25,731 nt of DNA, taken from a virus. Numbering within the stretch: the stretch's first letter is position 1; the number at the start of each line of letters is the position of its first letter. The notes below the pieces were generated by a model. It searched no databases. It saw nothing but the letters and a program-made list of their open reading frames with translations, and was not told the origin of the DNA. Shown here piece after piece: positions 1 to 8,963 of this stretch. The DNA lies in IMG/VR virus record IMGVR_UViG_3300008459_000338, positions 1 to 25,731 of that record; one strand, 5' to 3'. A program made the translations under genes and the position numbers.

Positions 1-642
1 TCCGTGTTGTACGGGTGAGGTTAGTTCATAATAAGTTGCGTTAGTTTCCACTAAACCATATGTCACTCTAAATGGAATTCCATCCCCTGAAACAAAAGAA
101 ACATATGTATTACCGGATAACGTATAATTCATTGGGTAATTTGCGTCATGTGAATCCACATATGTTAAATAAAGATTCCAATTTTGATATGGCGCTTGAA
201 TTGGTGTGATAGTTGTATGTGCTGTTGAACCTGATATTTGTATGTTAGATGTAAAAGTCCCTAATGTTGAACCAGATACTGGCATGTTAACTTCTCGATA
301 AACATCCCTTCTTAAAAATGCATATTCATCATATGGTAAACTTCCCCTAAAATCATTATCACTACCGTCTGAATTTAAATATAATCTCTCATTTAGATAG
401 TCGTAATTAGTTGAGCCTGTATAAAGATTACGAAATATCATTCTTAATTTTCCGTATATTTTATAATTTACACTTTTATTTCTTTCAGTATTAAATAATT
501 CAGCAACATCTAAAACAATATCCTTATCTCCAATTCTTAATAAAGATTCTGAAGTGTCTAAATTTATTCTTAAATCTAGTTCTTGCTCAGGCGCATTTGC
601 GTATTTTTCACTTGGTAATAATATTTTTTTATTCTCTTCCAT
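1..642 (-). CDS. Partial structural-looking protein, cut by left edge
   Basis: An open frame of 214 codons starts at the ATG at 642-640 and runs to base 1 without a stop, so the C-terminus lies outside the window. The start overlaps the stop of the upstream gene as TAATG, which supports both this start and translational coupling. The N-terminus (MEENKKILLPSEKYANAPEQ) is charged; later parts are rich in Thr, Ser, Gly, Tyr and Val in a beta-strand-like pattern, as in phage tail proteins. There is no signal peptide or membrane segment. I do not recognise a family. It follows gp25, gp6 and the 1268-aa gene, and in T4 gp6 is followed by further baseplate wedge genes (gp7 to gp12), so a baseplate or tail-fibre-attachment role is a reasonable but unproven inference. 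Confidence 0.75.
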   Translation of the reverse strand, partial: MEENKKILLPSEKYANAPEQELDLRINLDTSESLLRIGDKDIVLDVAELFNTERNKSVNYKIYGKLRMIFRNLYTGSTNYDYLNERLYLNSDGSDNDFRGSLPYDEYAFLRRDVYREVNMPVSGSTLGTFTSNIQISGSTAHTTITPIQAPYQNWNLYLTYVDSHDANYPMNYTLSGNTYVSFVSGDGIPFRVTYGLVETNATYYELTSPVQHG

Positions 643-3600
643 TAATCAATTGGTTTGGGGAACGCATTTAGTGGTCCGAATCTTTCAATAAATTTATCAA
701 CCGCGGTTTTGCCGGGTCTCAATCCAAAATAAAATAAAAATGGTGTTGAAAGAATTTGATAATTTCCGTCATAGTTTGTTGACGTGGGTTTTATAAAGAA
801 ATCAACCTCATTTGTCCACGCTGTTGAAACCCAACTAGTTGTTTCTCCTTTTCTTATCCATAATGTTCCTGCTGTTGGGTTACTTAATGTTCCGCTTGTG
901 ATTTCTAACACAGTAAACCCTTCTTCTTGGTAATCGTAATTTGTGTGTGAACCTATTAGTGTTGTTTGTATGTCGGCGAATACATCATTAAATGAAACTC
1001 CACTATATGTAAATGTATTTCCAGAATACTCTTTTGTCATTGGTAATAAAACAAATTTATGAGTCGTATCACCAGTATATTTGTAACCATATGTCATTCC
1101 TTGTTTAGGTTGTTTTTGAACTGCAGTATACCTCCAAGATTGATTCGTACCAGAACCAAACCCCGTTCCATTTTTATTCCATAAAAAGAAAGGCACTTCT
1201 TGTGATGCTTCAGTTAATCTACCTGGTTCGTTTAAACAAGCTCTAACTCTATAACCATCTCCATCATCTAAAACAAGATTTAATGGTATTGGTCCACCAT
1301 CTAATAATGTTGGGTACTCTTCTACGTCTAATATTTGTGGACTATATACGGCATAGTTTCTATTTTGTAAATCAAATTCCTCTATGCCCGCCTCATTATT
1401 AATTGATATCAATTGTAGAATGTCTCCATTTAAAACATATCCATCCATTTTATTTGGAAGTACACTATTGAATCCGTCGTTGTCAAAAAATTTCGTATAA
1501 CTTCCATTTGCACCAAGATAATCCATTTTATAATTTATGTATAATCCCAACATTTCTTTAAAATTTTGATAAGAAGTTGGTCCTATATTTCTTACAATTG
1601 AACAATTTGGATCTAAAGACGGATCTATACAGATTTCTTTAATAAATTCATCTCTAGGTCCTAAGTCAACGATGGTTGTTGGGTGATTTAATGTCTTTCT
1701 AGTTGCATAATCAAAGGTTGTTCCGTTAAATCTTGTGGATCTATAATAAAATCTTTTATCTGGATTTGCCACTGTTCCTGCTTTGAAATAAACTAAACTC
1801 GAACAATACTTTGTTCTTCCGAAATTTAATTGTACCGCCGCTTCATTTGTCCATCTAACTTTTGCTTTAAATGGAAAGAAATATAAAGAACCTGTTAACC
1901 AGTTATCTAAAAAAGAATAATTTGACACACCTTCACAAAATAATTTTCCAACTAATTTTCTTTTTGAATACTCAGTTATCGATTTAAAATTAACTTCCCA
2001 ATTACCGGTATCCGCAGCGGGAACAATCGTAAATAATCCATATCTAAATTCAGAATAACCACTTTTTGTACTACAAGTATTACATGGATTGGAAGATACA
2101 CTTTTAATAACTTGTCCAACTTTAAAATTACTTCCAGTACAACTTATTCCTGAAGTTATATTACCTGCAGTTAAACTGCTGTAAGGTGTTGACGCATCCG
2201 AAACACAATATGTTCCAGACACCATAGACTCATCATAAACGGTAACATACTGTTGGCATCCGCCTTCTAATTCACTATTTAAACCTGAACTGCCGTCGCC
2301 GCTTAATGGTGATTGTGAATCGTATATTTTATAACCCTGTGGCGCGGTTGGTGGGTTACCTCCACTATAACTAAGCGCTTGTGTGTCGTCAAAATAATAT
2401 GTATTAACCCCATTTATCGATTCAATATATATGTTAAGTGTTGTATATCCACCAGAGGTGTTAAATTTAACAATATATCTACCGGTATAATCATCTAATA
2501 TATCATTCGCGGTGTAACCAGATATTATAGTCGGTGTAATTGTTGTTCCCGAACAGGCAGTTGATGGTATACTGAAATAAAGTCTTGTTGTTGATGCATC
2601 GCCATCTGTATAACTTGAGCAACCGTATGTTGTCATAAAGGTATCTGGTATTGCCGTTCCTGTACCAATTTCTAAATATAAGTCAGCAGGATCCGAACTT
2701 TGATTTGGTAACTCATTTGAATAATCCAAATTATCACATGTTTCGCATTCTGGGTAAATTGCAATACCTAAACGAACAGTACCAAATCTTTGTAATGGTT
2801 CAATAACTAAAGTATCAAAAAATCCAAATGGTCTCCAATCTATAATCGTTACTCCTAATGCTCTGGCATAAATTCTAAAATTATATAGTGTTTGAAATGG
2901 TAAAATTAAAACTTGTACTGCAGCAATAAAAGCATAATAAATAAGCCTTTCAAATGTATTAAGTATTATTGCAATTAAAATTGCAAATGTAAATTTTTGG
3001 ATACCAAAATTTACTGGTGGAGTTACCACACTATTTTCACAATCATCTTCTGTTTTAGGTGAAATTTCTTTAATCCCTAAATAAGTATTTCTACCAATAC
3101 CTCCGCTTGAAAAATAAGAACCCATAAAAGAAGAAACGCCGTAAACTTTATTATAATTAAATTTATAAAAATAGTCGTTTGGTTTATAAGAACCTTGTTC
3201 ATTCCTAAAAATAATATCATCGTTTAATGCTGACGATGGGTAATCTGCCCAATTTGTAGACCACGCATATGATTTTTCAACATCATTAGTGTATTCTCTA
3301 ATATTAGGAACTAAATATGAACCGACAGTTCTGACTCTCCCTAATGATTGGTTTTTCATTGAGATTCTAAATCTATAACAACCCGATGTTGGTACTCCTC
3401 TATTTGGATCGTTAGTAATTACATTTTCACCAAATTCGTCGGTGTACATATAATCCATATTCATTGGTACGGGTAGGACAAATGCACCGTCATCTCCTAT
3501 ATCTTCATTTAATTCATACACTTCGAGTATTGGACGATTGTTATCATCCTTTTGTGATGTAAATCTAAGAACTTCAATTTGTGCAGGTTCAGATATTAAT

Positions 3601-4448
3601 GAGCACTTGTCGCCCATCTTATTTGTTGGTGTGCAGTTTTTGTTAACGGCATTGTTACCCTGATCACTAAATATTGAACCTAAAAAATATGCTTTAGGTT
3701 CAACTTTAACACCCTTTTCCGATAAATCGAAATCAGTTCTTGTTATCCCAATATCGCATAATTCAACATTACCCCAAAATGGGTATACTTCAATATTTTT
3801 ATCAAATGAAACAATTTGTGGTAATGCGCTTAAATCCTTAGACGCTTTAAATTTATATGAATTTTGAAACTTATCTACACCCATTCCCTGTCTGATAAAA
3901 TCATCAGGTCTTAATGAAAAACAACCAATGTCGGATAAATCAACATCTACGTGAATTTTTTGATATCCTAATGGTACCCCCCAAATCATGAAATCACCTG
4001 AGCTGTTAGTTTTTACTGTGTATGAATAATAATGCTCATAGACTTCCAAATATTCTTCCCTTGTTAAAATATCGCTTTGATCTGGAAAAGTACCAGTTGC
4101 TTCTTGTCCGCTATGTTGTTGTCTTGATGGTAAAAGATTATACCTATAACCATTTTCATCTTTATCTGTTTCCGATGTATATGGGTACAATGAAGATATT
4201 ACAGGATCATTAACGTGAATGTCCTTTTGAGGTACAAAAATCGACACTCTTGCGTTTGGTATACCTAAACCATTGTTTACTGAAATCCTCCCGCAAACAA
4301 CGCCATAATCGGAACACAAAGATGTGTACGCATCTTGTTGGCTGAATTTTAAAGACAAAATTTCGAGTAAATCGTAATCCTGCTTTAATTCAACCGTAAC
4401 CAATTGATCTTCCCCAATATTTGTCGAAATTCTATGTGATTGCATCAT
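642..4448 (-). CDS. Large putative virion protein with regulatory-like beta domain and hydrophobic segment
   Basis: This 1268-residue protein has no function I can assign. Residues about 48-75 (core VVCGRISVNNGLGIPNARVS) resemble the start of carboxypeptidase-regulatory-like or transthyretin-like beta-sandwich domains, which are common in phage surface proteins. Residues about 485-525 are strongly hydrophobic, forming two candidate helices split by Glu500-Arg501. The following part is rich in Gly, Ser, Thr and Tyr and in cysteine, with CxxC pairs (CETC near 568 and CNTC further on). The C-terminal tail contains LRPGKTAVDKFIERFGPL. It follows gp25 and gp6 in the same direction, so a baseplate-periphery role (perhaps the position of T4 gp7) is inferred from context only. 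Two consecutive ATGs are possible starts (4448 and 4445). An AU-rich hairpin ends two bases before the first. Its stop overlaps the next start as TAATG. Confidence 0.85.
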   Translation of the reverse strand: MMQSHRISTNIGEDQLVTVELKQDYDLLEILSLKFSQQDAYTSLCSDYGVVCGRISVNNGLGIPNARVSIFVPQKDIHVNDPVISSLYPYTSETDKDENGYRYNLLPSRQQHSGQEATGTFPDQSDILTREEYLEVYEHYYSYTVKTNSSGDFMIWGVPLGYQKIHVDVDLSDIGCFSLRPDDFIRQGMGVDKFQNSYKFKASKDLSALPQIVSFDKNIEVYPFWGNVELCDIGITRTDFDLSEKGVKVEPKAYFLGSIFSDQGNNAVNKNCTPTNKMGDKCSLISEPAQIEVLRFTSQKDDNNRPILEVYELNEDIGDDGAFVLPVPMNMDYMYTDEFGENVITNDPNRGVPTSGCYRFRISMKNQSLGRVRTVGSYLVPNIREYTNDVEKSYAWSTNWADYPSSALNDDIIFRNEQGSYKPNDYFYKFNYNKVYGVSSFMGSYFSSGGIGRNTYLGIKEISPKTEDDCENSVVTPPVNFGIQKFTFAILIAIILNTFERLIYYAFIAAVQVLILPFQTLYNFRIYARALGVTIIDWRPFGFFDTLVIEPLQRFGTVRLGIAIYPECETCDNLDYSNELPNQSSDPADLYLEIGTGTAIPDTFMTTYGCSSYTDGDASTTRLYFSIPSTACSGTTITPTIISGYTANDILDDYTGRYIVKFNTSGGYTTLNIYIESINGVNTYYFDDTQALSYSGGNPPTAPQGYKIYDSQSPLSGDGSSGLNSELEGGCQQYVTVYDESMVSGTYCVSDASTPYSSLTAGNITSGISCTGSNFKVGQVIKSVSSNPCNTCSTKSGYSEFRYGLFTIVPAADTGNWEVNFKSITEYSKRKLVGKLFCEGVSNYSFLDNWLTGSLYFFPFKAKVRWTNEAAVQLNFGRTKYCSSLVYFKAGTVANPDKRFYYRSTRFNGTTFDYATRKTLNHPTTIVDLGPRDEFIKEICIDPSLDPNCSIVRNIGPTSYQNFKEMLGLYINYKMDYLGANGSYTKFFDNDGFNSVLPNKMDGYVLNGDILQLISINNEAGIEEFDLQNRNYAVYSPQILDVEEYPTLLDGGPIPLNLVLDDGDGYRVRACLNEPGRLTEASQEVPFFLWNKNGTGFGSGTNQSWRYTAVQKQPKQGMTYGYKYTGDTTHKFVLLPMTKEYSGNTFTYSGVSFNDVFADIQTTLIGSHTNYDYQEEGFTVLEITSGTLSNPTAGTLWIRKGETTSWVSTAWTNEVDFFIKPTSTNYDGNYQILSTPFLFYFGLRPGKTAVDKFIERFGPLNAFPKPID

Positions 4449-4450
4449 TC

Positions 4451-4490
4451 TTATAATAAATAGAAACTAAGTGATTTTCTATTATTATAA
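4451..4490 (-). promoter_or_regulatory. AU-rich intercistronic hairpin touching a start codon
   Basis: Arms at 4451-4466 and 4476-4490 are complementary over 15 base pairs with one bulged base, around a 9-base loop. In the minus-strand transcript the hairpin lies between the gp6-like stop and the ATG at 4448 and ends two bases before it. No U-run follows it, so it is not a standard terminator. It could occlude ribosome entry, mark an RNA processing site, or protect a 3' end. The structure is seen directly; the function is not known. Confidence 0.6.
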
Positions 4491-4502
4491 AGAAAAAACA
4501 TT

Positions 4503-6335
4503 TTAATATGTAGTCGTACCGAGAGATTTAGTTCTAACCATAATATCTACATTTGGGAACCTAATTTGAAATATTTGATTTGATTTCATGAATACTGTCA
4601 TATCAGATTGTAAAATTTCCTTTGTGGTATTATCCTTATACGATTGTGCCACTTGGGAACTTGAATATTGTTCTCCAATTTTATTATAAACACGAATATC
4701 AATTACATTCACTACCCCTGCAACATTACCAATTGTTTTAGATAAATCTCCCACAAATAACGGATCACCCATTTTTCTTTTTTCAATTGCAAAGAAATCT
4801 GTTGTTCCGTCAATAACCGCTCTTATAATATCAGTTGGGTTCGTATTTTTGTCAATGTGTAAGTCAATTTGTAATGATAAATCGATTACTTCTCCACTTT
4901 GAATATCAATATAATCGTTTATCATTCTATATTCAGAAAGGTAATTTAAAATATTATTTTTCAATGTGTTAGAAACGGTATCGGTTAATTTACCATTCTG
5001 ATCGTAAGATAATATTTTGATTCTAACCTTATTATCTTCTTCCATAACATTCACTTTTGCAGGTGCACCATATGTTGATGGCATAGTTTCTACTAAAGAT
5101 TTATAGTCATTTAAAGTTACCGCTCGTTTTTGTGCGGAAAAATTATATGAAACCATATTTCTTATTTCTTCAATAGTTGGCTGATCTGCACCACCAACAG
5201 CGGGTGTCACATTCGCAACTCTAAGTGAATCTGAAACTTGTGAGTTGTAAGTTGTGTTCGGTCCGTTTATATTAAATTCTATATTATCAACACTACTAAT
5301 TACATTAACTCCTAAATTTGAGTTTTTACCGCCGCCAATTCTATATTTTATAAACAAAGTAGTTCCTGCTTTTGGTACTGCACCTAATGACATGTTGTTT
5401 AAATATGTTGCTAAATTAACCTTTAAATCGCCTGTCATGTAATTATCCAAATTACTTAATGGATCAACAGTACCCGCGCCAAACGTCACAGCAAAATATC
5501 CTTCTGGTGTTATTTCAGAATAGAATTTATTATTAACATTTACATATGCACCCGCTTTAAAATTATCTTTGTCAGATACCGCAGTCGGATCCGCAACAAA
5601 AACTTTGTTTTGAATTAAAGAATCCACCTCATACCATTTATTGGCAATAGACGCAAATTCGGTAGATGTTGGATTACTAGTAAAACTTGTACCATCTTTA
5701 TGAATTGCAGACACAACACCTAAAACATTTTGTTCTGGTAAATATAATTTAAGAAAAGGTCTCTGATCTAACTCTGTAATTACCCTCTTATAAACTCTTG
5801 TAACGCCGTTTACCACGGGTTCTCTTTTAGTTATTGTATAAGATATCAAAGTATTATTCGAGTCAAAATTTGGTATCTTTAGCCTGTTTGGTTCACCTCT
5901 ATCATTAAACGGATCTGAAAAATCAATATCATTTATTGATTCAAATGTCTGTCCACCACCTGAAATTTGTGCACCTAAACGTAAAATCCCCAAATATCTT
6001 TCATCTTCTTTATCCCCTCTAACTGGTACGTTAATTGAAAAGTCAGCCAATGCAACTGAAGGTCTGTTACCCGGTATTTTAATACCATATGTTTTAGCTA
6101 TATGAAATAAAGATTGTCTTTGTTGAGCAAAATCTAACATTGTTTCTTGCCAAACTCTATCAATGTGAAAATGAAGGTTATCCGCTACGGCAGCGTTTAA
6201 ATCCAACATTACTGAAAATATTGAAGCATCATTTGTGTTCTTAATTAAGTCGGGATAGTATTCAGATGTTAGATTAACTAATTCTTGTCTTAAACTCGCA
6301 AAATCCCTTGTTGCGTATGATATTTTTTTACTCAT
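4503..6335 (-). CDS. Baseplate wedge protein, gp6/baseplate-J-like
   Basis: A 610-residue protein close in size to T4 gp6 (about 660). The first 100 residues follow the gp6 pattern: an initial YATRDFASLRQEL helix, then NDASIFSVMLDLNAAVADN and FAQQRQSLFHIAKTYGI, the region in which family members carry the 'lifetime of the baseplate' helices. The central part (about 300-430) reads as a baseplate-J-type beta region, including the IRNMVSYNFSAQKRAVTLNDY segment typical of the family just before the C-terminal domain. In T4, gp6 dimers form the wedge ring around the hub and drive sheath contraction. The gp25-like gene ends one base upstream (TAA, A, ATG), so the two are probably coupled, matching the known gp6-gp25 association in the wedge. 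The leader (TTTAAAATG) has no Shine-Dalgarno. Confidence 0.9.
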   Translation of the reverse strand: MSKKISYATRDFASLRQELVNLTSEYYPDLIKNTNDASIFSVMLDLNAAVADNLHFHIDRVWQETMLDFAQQRQSLFHIAKTYGIKIPGNRPSVALADFSINVPVRGDKEDERYLGILRLGAQISGGGQTFESINDIDFSDPFNDRGEPNRLKIPNFDSNNTLISYTITKREPVVNGVTRVYKRVITELDQRPFLKLYLPEQNVLGVVSAIHKDGTSFTSNPTSTEFASIANKWYEVDSLIQNKVFVADPTAVSDKDNFKAGAYVNVNNKFYSEITPEGYFAVTFGAGTVDPLSNLDNYMTGDLKVNLATYLNNMSLGAVPKAGTTLFIKYRIGGGKNSNLGVNVISSVDNIEFNINGPNTTYNSQVSDSLRVANVTPAVGGADQPTIEEIRNMVSYNFSAQKRAVTLNDYKSLVETMPSTYGAPAKVNVMEEDNKVRIKILSYDQNGKLTDTVSNTLKNNILNYLSEYRMINDYIDIQSGEVIDLSLQIDLHIDKNTNPTDIIRAVIDGTTDFFAIEKRKMGDPLFVGDLSKTIGNVAGVVNVIDIRVYNKIGEQYSSSQVAQSYKDNTTKEILQSDMTVFMKSNQIFQIRFPNVDIMVRTKSLGTTTY

Positions 6336-6336
6336 T

Positions 6337-6789
6337 TTAAATGTTTAATATTATAAAATCTGAAGTTGCGAACGCACCGTTATCTACGGTATAACTTATT
6401 TTCACTACTGCGGTGTATGGTTTATTTGCATGATCGCTTACTCTGAAAAGTCTTTCGTCTTCGTTTTCTTGTAAACTTCTTGTCTCATCTGGATCGTCCT
6501 CCGCTGACATAACATCAATATTATTTATTTCTAAATTTGGTATATATTTTTTAACGACGTCTCTTATTTCCTCTTCAATTAAATTAAATGTAACGGCGTC
6601 ATTCTGATCGAATATAAATTGATATAGTCTTGTACCAAAATCAGGTAAAAAATAACGACTACCTTTTTTAGTCAATAAAAGATGTATAAGATTTGCTCTT
6701 ATTTCTCTTTCAGGGGAAGCCGTCATTTTAACGAACTTACCTTCTAAACTGTCTCTAAATGGAAAATCCACTCCGTATGTTACTGCCAT
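6337..6789 (-). CDS. Baseplate wedge protein, gp25-like
   Basis: A 150-residue protein of the gp25/GpW family (T4 gp25 is 132). The diagnostic stretch is at residues 27-54: an Arg/Asn-rich helix with NLIHLLLT followed by KKGSRYFLPDFGTRLYQFIF. It continues with a helix (IEEEIRDVVKKYIPNLEI) and strands, the usual gp25 fold. The C-terminal part has an acidic insertion (about 97-113) before the final strands. In contractile systems gp25 sits at the wedge core, contacts gp6 and gp53, and nucleates sheath polymerisation. It is the first gene after a strong terminator on the same strand, so it probably starts a new transcription unit. It ends one base before the gp6-like start. Confidence 0.92.
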   Translation of the reverse strand: MAVTYGVDFPFRDSLEGKFVKMTASPEREIRANLIHLLLTKKGSRYFLPDFGTRLYQFIFDQNDAVTFNLIEEEIRDVVKKYIPNLEINNIDVMSAEDDPDETRSLQENEDERLFRVSDHANKPYTAVVKISYTVDNGAFATSDFIILNI

Positions 6790-6838
6790 ATTCTATAAAT
6801 ATAAACAATACCAAAATGGTTATGTATCTATTTTAAAC
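6790..6838 (-). promoter_or_regulatory. AT-rich leader, presumed promoter region of the gp25-gp6 unit
   Basis: This short stretch lies between a terminator and the gp25-like start, so a promoter for the downstream tail genes should lie here or read through. The minus strand reads ATATTTATA at 6794-6802, five bases upstream of the ATG region. I cannot identify convincing -33/-7 Bacteroidota elements or a T4 late TATAAATA box in the right orientation. Confidence 0.25.
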
Positions 6839-6867
6839 AAAAAAGTCAGAACTTATGTCCTGACTTT
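6839..6867 (-). terminator. Intrinsic terminator after the thioredoxin gene
   Basis: On the minus strand AAAGTCAG and CTGACTTT form an 8-bp stem, extendable by a G-U and an A-U pair, around a short loop, and are followed directly by a run of T (plus-strand A-run at 6839-6844). It starts seven bases after the thioredoxin stop codon and precedes the gp25-like gene. This is a textbook rho-independent terminator closing the replication/nucleotide unit. Confidence 0.88.
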
Positions 6868-6873
6868 CTATTT

Positions 6874-7140
6874 TTAGTTATTTAAATGTTCATTCAAAAC
6901 ACCCGAGTATTTTGATTTACTTGATAAACCTGTAATTCGACTAACTTCTACACCATCTTTTATAATTATTACTGTGGGTACAGATCTAATTTCATATTTT
7001 GTTGCTTCCTCAAATTCATCATCAACATCATATTCGGTAAATAACACATTTTCATATTGTGACTTAATTTCAGTTAATATTGGAGCTAAAGCTCTACAGG
7101 GTCCGCACCACGTCGCACCAAATTTTTTAAATTCTATCAT
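6874..7140 (-). CDS. Thioredoxin-like protein
   Basis: An 88-residue thioredoxin-fold protein, shorter than cellular thioredoxins (about 105) because the first beta strand and helix are trimmed. It has the classic active site WCGPC (residues 11-15) and the cis-proline loop SVPT (Pro55). It is cytoplasmic, with no signal peptide. It would reduce disulfides, and its position 27 bases after the large ribonucleotide reductase gene suggests it re-reduces the C-terminal CxxC pair of that enzyme. T4 uses a separate thioredoxin/glutaredoxin, NrdC, for this. The leader is A-rich (AAAAAAAACAAAAATG) without Shine-Dalgarno. It is the last gene of its unit and a strong intrinsic terminator follows. Membership of the family is clear; the NrdA partnership is inferred from adjacency. 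Confidence 0.93.
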   Translation of the reverse strand: MIEFKKFGATWCGPCRALAPILTEIKSQYENVLFTEYDVDDEFEEATKYEIRSVPTVIIIKDGVEVSRITGLSSKSKYSGVLNEHLNN

Positions 7141-7167
7141 TTTTGTTTTTTTTAATAAATATCCAAT

Positions 7168-8946
7168 TTATGCTTCACAGCTCACACAATCTGGGTTCAT
7201 TGCTTGTTGTGCAATATCTCCCCTTAATACCGATTCAGTTCTCATGTAATACAAAGTCTTAACACCCTGCTTCCACGCTTCCAAGTGAACTTGATTTATC
7301 CATTTTGGATCCGCTATTGCAGGAAAGGCTAAATTCAATGAAACTGCTTGATCGATATATTGTTGTCTTATACCCGCTTGTCTAATTAAATCTAATTGGT
7401 TTATTTCTTTAAATGTTTTAAATACATCTCTAATTGGAACCATTTTGTATTTATTTGTTTCTTCAACTTCTTTAACTTCAACCACTTTTGAATCCACAAA
7501 ACAATAATCATCTAAAAAATCTAAACCTAAAACCGAACCTCCGTCAGACAAAATCTGATCCCAAACTTCTTTGGTGTTTTTTCCAATTTTACGTAGTACC
7601 CTTTCTAATTCAGGGTTTTTGCGAATAAAAGTACCTTTTGATGTTTGTTCGGTAAATACATTTGCTGCCCATGGTTCGATACCACTACTTACATTACCAC
7701 TTAATTTAGAATTTGATACTGTAGGCGCAACCGCTCTTAAATGCGTATTTCTCATACCAAAATCTTTACACCATAATGGTTCTCCTAAATCTTTAGCCAT
7801 ATCTCTACTCGCTCTTTCAGATTCAATTTTAATTTGAGAAAATATTTTACGAGTTTCGAATTGCGCAGGTAATCCTTCAAATGGAATTCCTTTTTGTTGT
7901 AAGTATGTGTGCCATCCCAACACCCCTAAACCTAACGCTCTACCTCTTTCTGCCGAACGAACAGCATTTTCAAATCCTCTCATATTCTTTGCTCTTTGGA
8001 TAAATTCTTCCAATACGCCATCTAAAAATTGAGTTGATGTGTAAACTAAATCTGTGTCTTTCCATTCGTCATATTTTGCTAAATTTAAAGAACTTAAACA
8101 ACAAACAAATGAATGTTGTTCATCAGTATGTAAAACAATTTCAGAACAGATGTTAGTCATGTGAACTTTTAGTCCATTCTTTTTATACATGTCAGGATTT
8201 TGTTTATTAACATTACCCTTGAACATGATATATGGTTCTCCTGTTGCTTTTCTTTTCTGTAATAATTTACCCCATTTTCTACGAGATTCACTATCACCTT
8301 CTTCTAACTTCTTCATAAACTTATCACTAACCACAACACATTGATGTAGGTTTAATGATTGACGATTCACATCACCTTTTGGTTCTCTAACTTCTAAGAA
8401 ATCTTCAAAGTCTTTGTGTTCAATTTTAATATTAACCGATGCGGCACCTCTACGAACTGAACCTTGATTTGTAGCAAGGATGGTTGAATCGTAAATTTTA
8501 ATAAATGGTACAACACCATCTGATGTTCCGTTACCTGTTATTTTAGCTCCTGCAGGTCTAATCATATTAATACCAACACCAACACCGCCTCCGTGTTTTG
8601 CAAGCAACATTAATTCTAAATTTTTATTACCAATTTCAAATATACTGTCACCTACATCAATACCAAAACAAGATATTGGTAATCCTCTATCTGTTCCCGT
8701 ATTTGATAATACAGGTGTTGCTAAACATAACCAACCTTTCCAAATGTAATCAAAAAATTTTGTAGCTAACGCAGGTTTGCCTAATCTTTTGGCAACTGTT
8801 GTTGCAACTCTCCAATATGCATCTTTAGGTTTTTCACCCTCTTGTAGATAACCTTTTGATATTGTTTTTACATAAATTTCTGTGTTTGCCCATTCAGGGT
8901 AGTCGACACCAATTTCCCAACCGAGTTCTTCTCCGTAGTATTTCAT
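7168..8946 (-). CDS. nrdA: Class I ribonucleotide reductase, large (catalytic) subunit
   Basis: This 592-residue protein reduces ribonucleoside diphosphates to deoxy forms for phage DNA synthesis. Landmarks by comparison with E. coli NrdA: Cys93 (in ISCFG, like C225), Asn265/Cys267/Glu269 (NICSE, like N437/C439/E441, the thiyl radical site), Cys282 (before CLSSLNL, like C462), Tyr566-Tyr567 (LYYMRT, like Y730/Y731 of the radical path) and a C-terminal redox pair Cys587/Cys590 (CVSC). Loop residues GGGVGVG are present. It is about 150 residues shorter than E. coli or T4 NrdA and begins directly in the catalytic-domain region, so the N-terminal ATP-cone that gives dATP feedback inhibition is missing. 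It follows nrdB by 17 bases and precedes thioredoxin. All catalytic residues seem intact, so I expect it to be active. Confidence 0.95.
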   Translation of the reverse strand: MKYYGEELGWEIGVDYPEWANTEIYVKTISKGYLQEGEKPKDAYWRVATTVAKRLGKPALATKFFDYIWKGWLCLATPVLSNTGTDRGLPISCFGIDVGDSIFEIGNKNLELMLLAKHGGGVGVGINMIRPAGAKITGNGTSDGVVPFIKIYDSTILATNQGSVRRGAASVNIKIEHKDFEDFLEVREPKGDVNRQSLNLHQCVVVSDKFMKKLEEGDSESRRKWGKLLQKRKATGEPYIMFKGNVNKQNPDMYKKNGLKVHMTNICSEIVLHTDEQHSFVCCLSSLNLAKYDEWKDTDLVYTSTQFLDGVLEEFIQRAKNMRGFENAVRSAERGRALGLGVLGWHTYLQQKGIPFEGLPAQFETRKIFSQIKIESERASRDMAKDLGEPLWCKDFGMRNTHLRAVAPTVSNSKLSGNVSSGIEPWAANVFTEQTSKGTFIRKNPELERVLRKIGKNTKEVWDQILSDGGSVLGLDFLDDYCFVDSKVVEVKEVEETNKYKMVPIRDVFKTFKEINQLDLIRQAGIRQQYIDQAVSLNLAFPAIADPKWINQVHLEAWKQGVKTLYYMRTESVLRGDIAQQAMNPDCVSCEA

Positions 8947-8963
8947 AATCTATTAATTTTTTT

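Noticed and set aside
6794-6802. Perfect TATAAATA (T4 late promoter consensus), also at 16333
   Set aside because: The string is on the plus strand, so it points away from all genes; no plus-strand gene lies downstream.
6974-7249. Plus-strand open frame of 91 codons
   Set aside because: It lies opposite the thioredoxin and the end of nrdA, both certain genes; its product is low-complexity and matches nothing.
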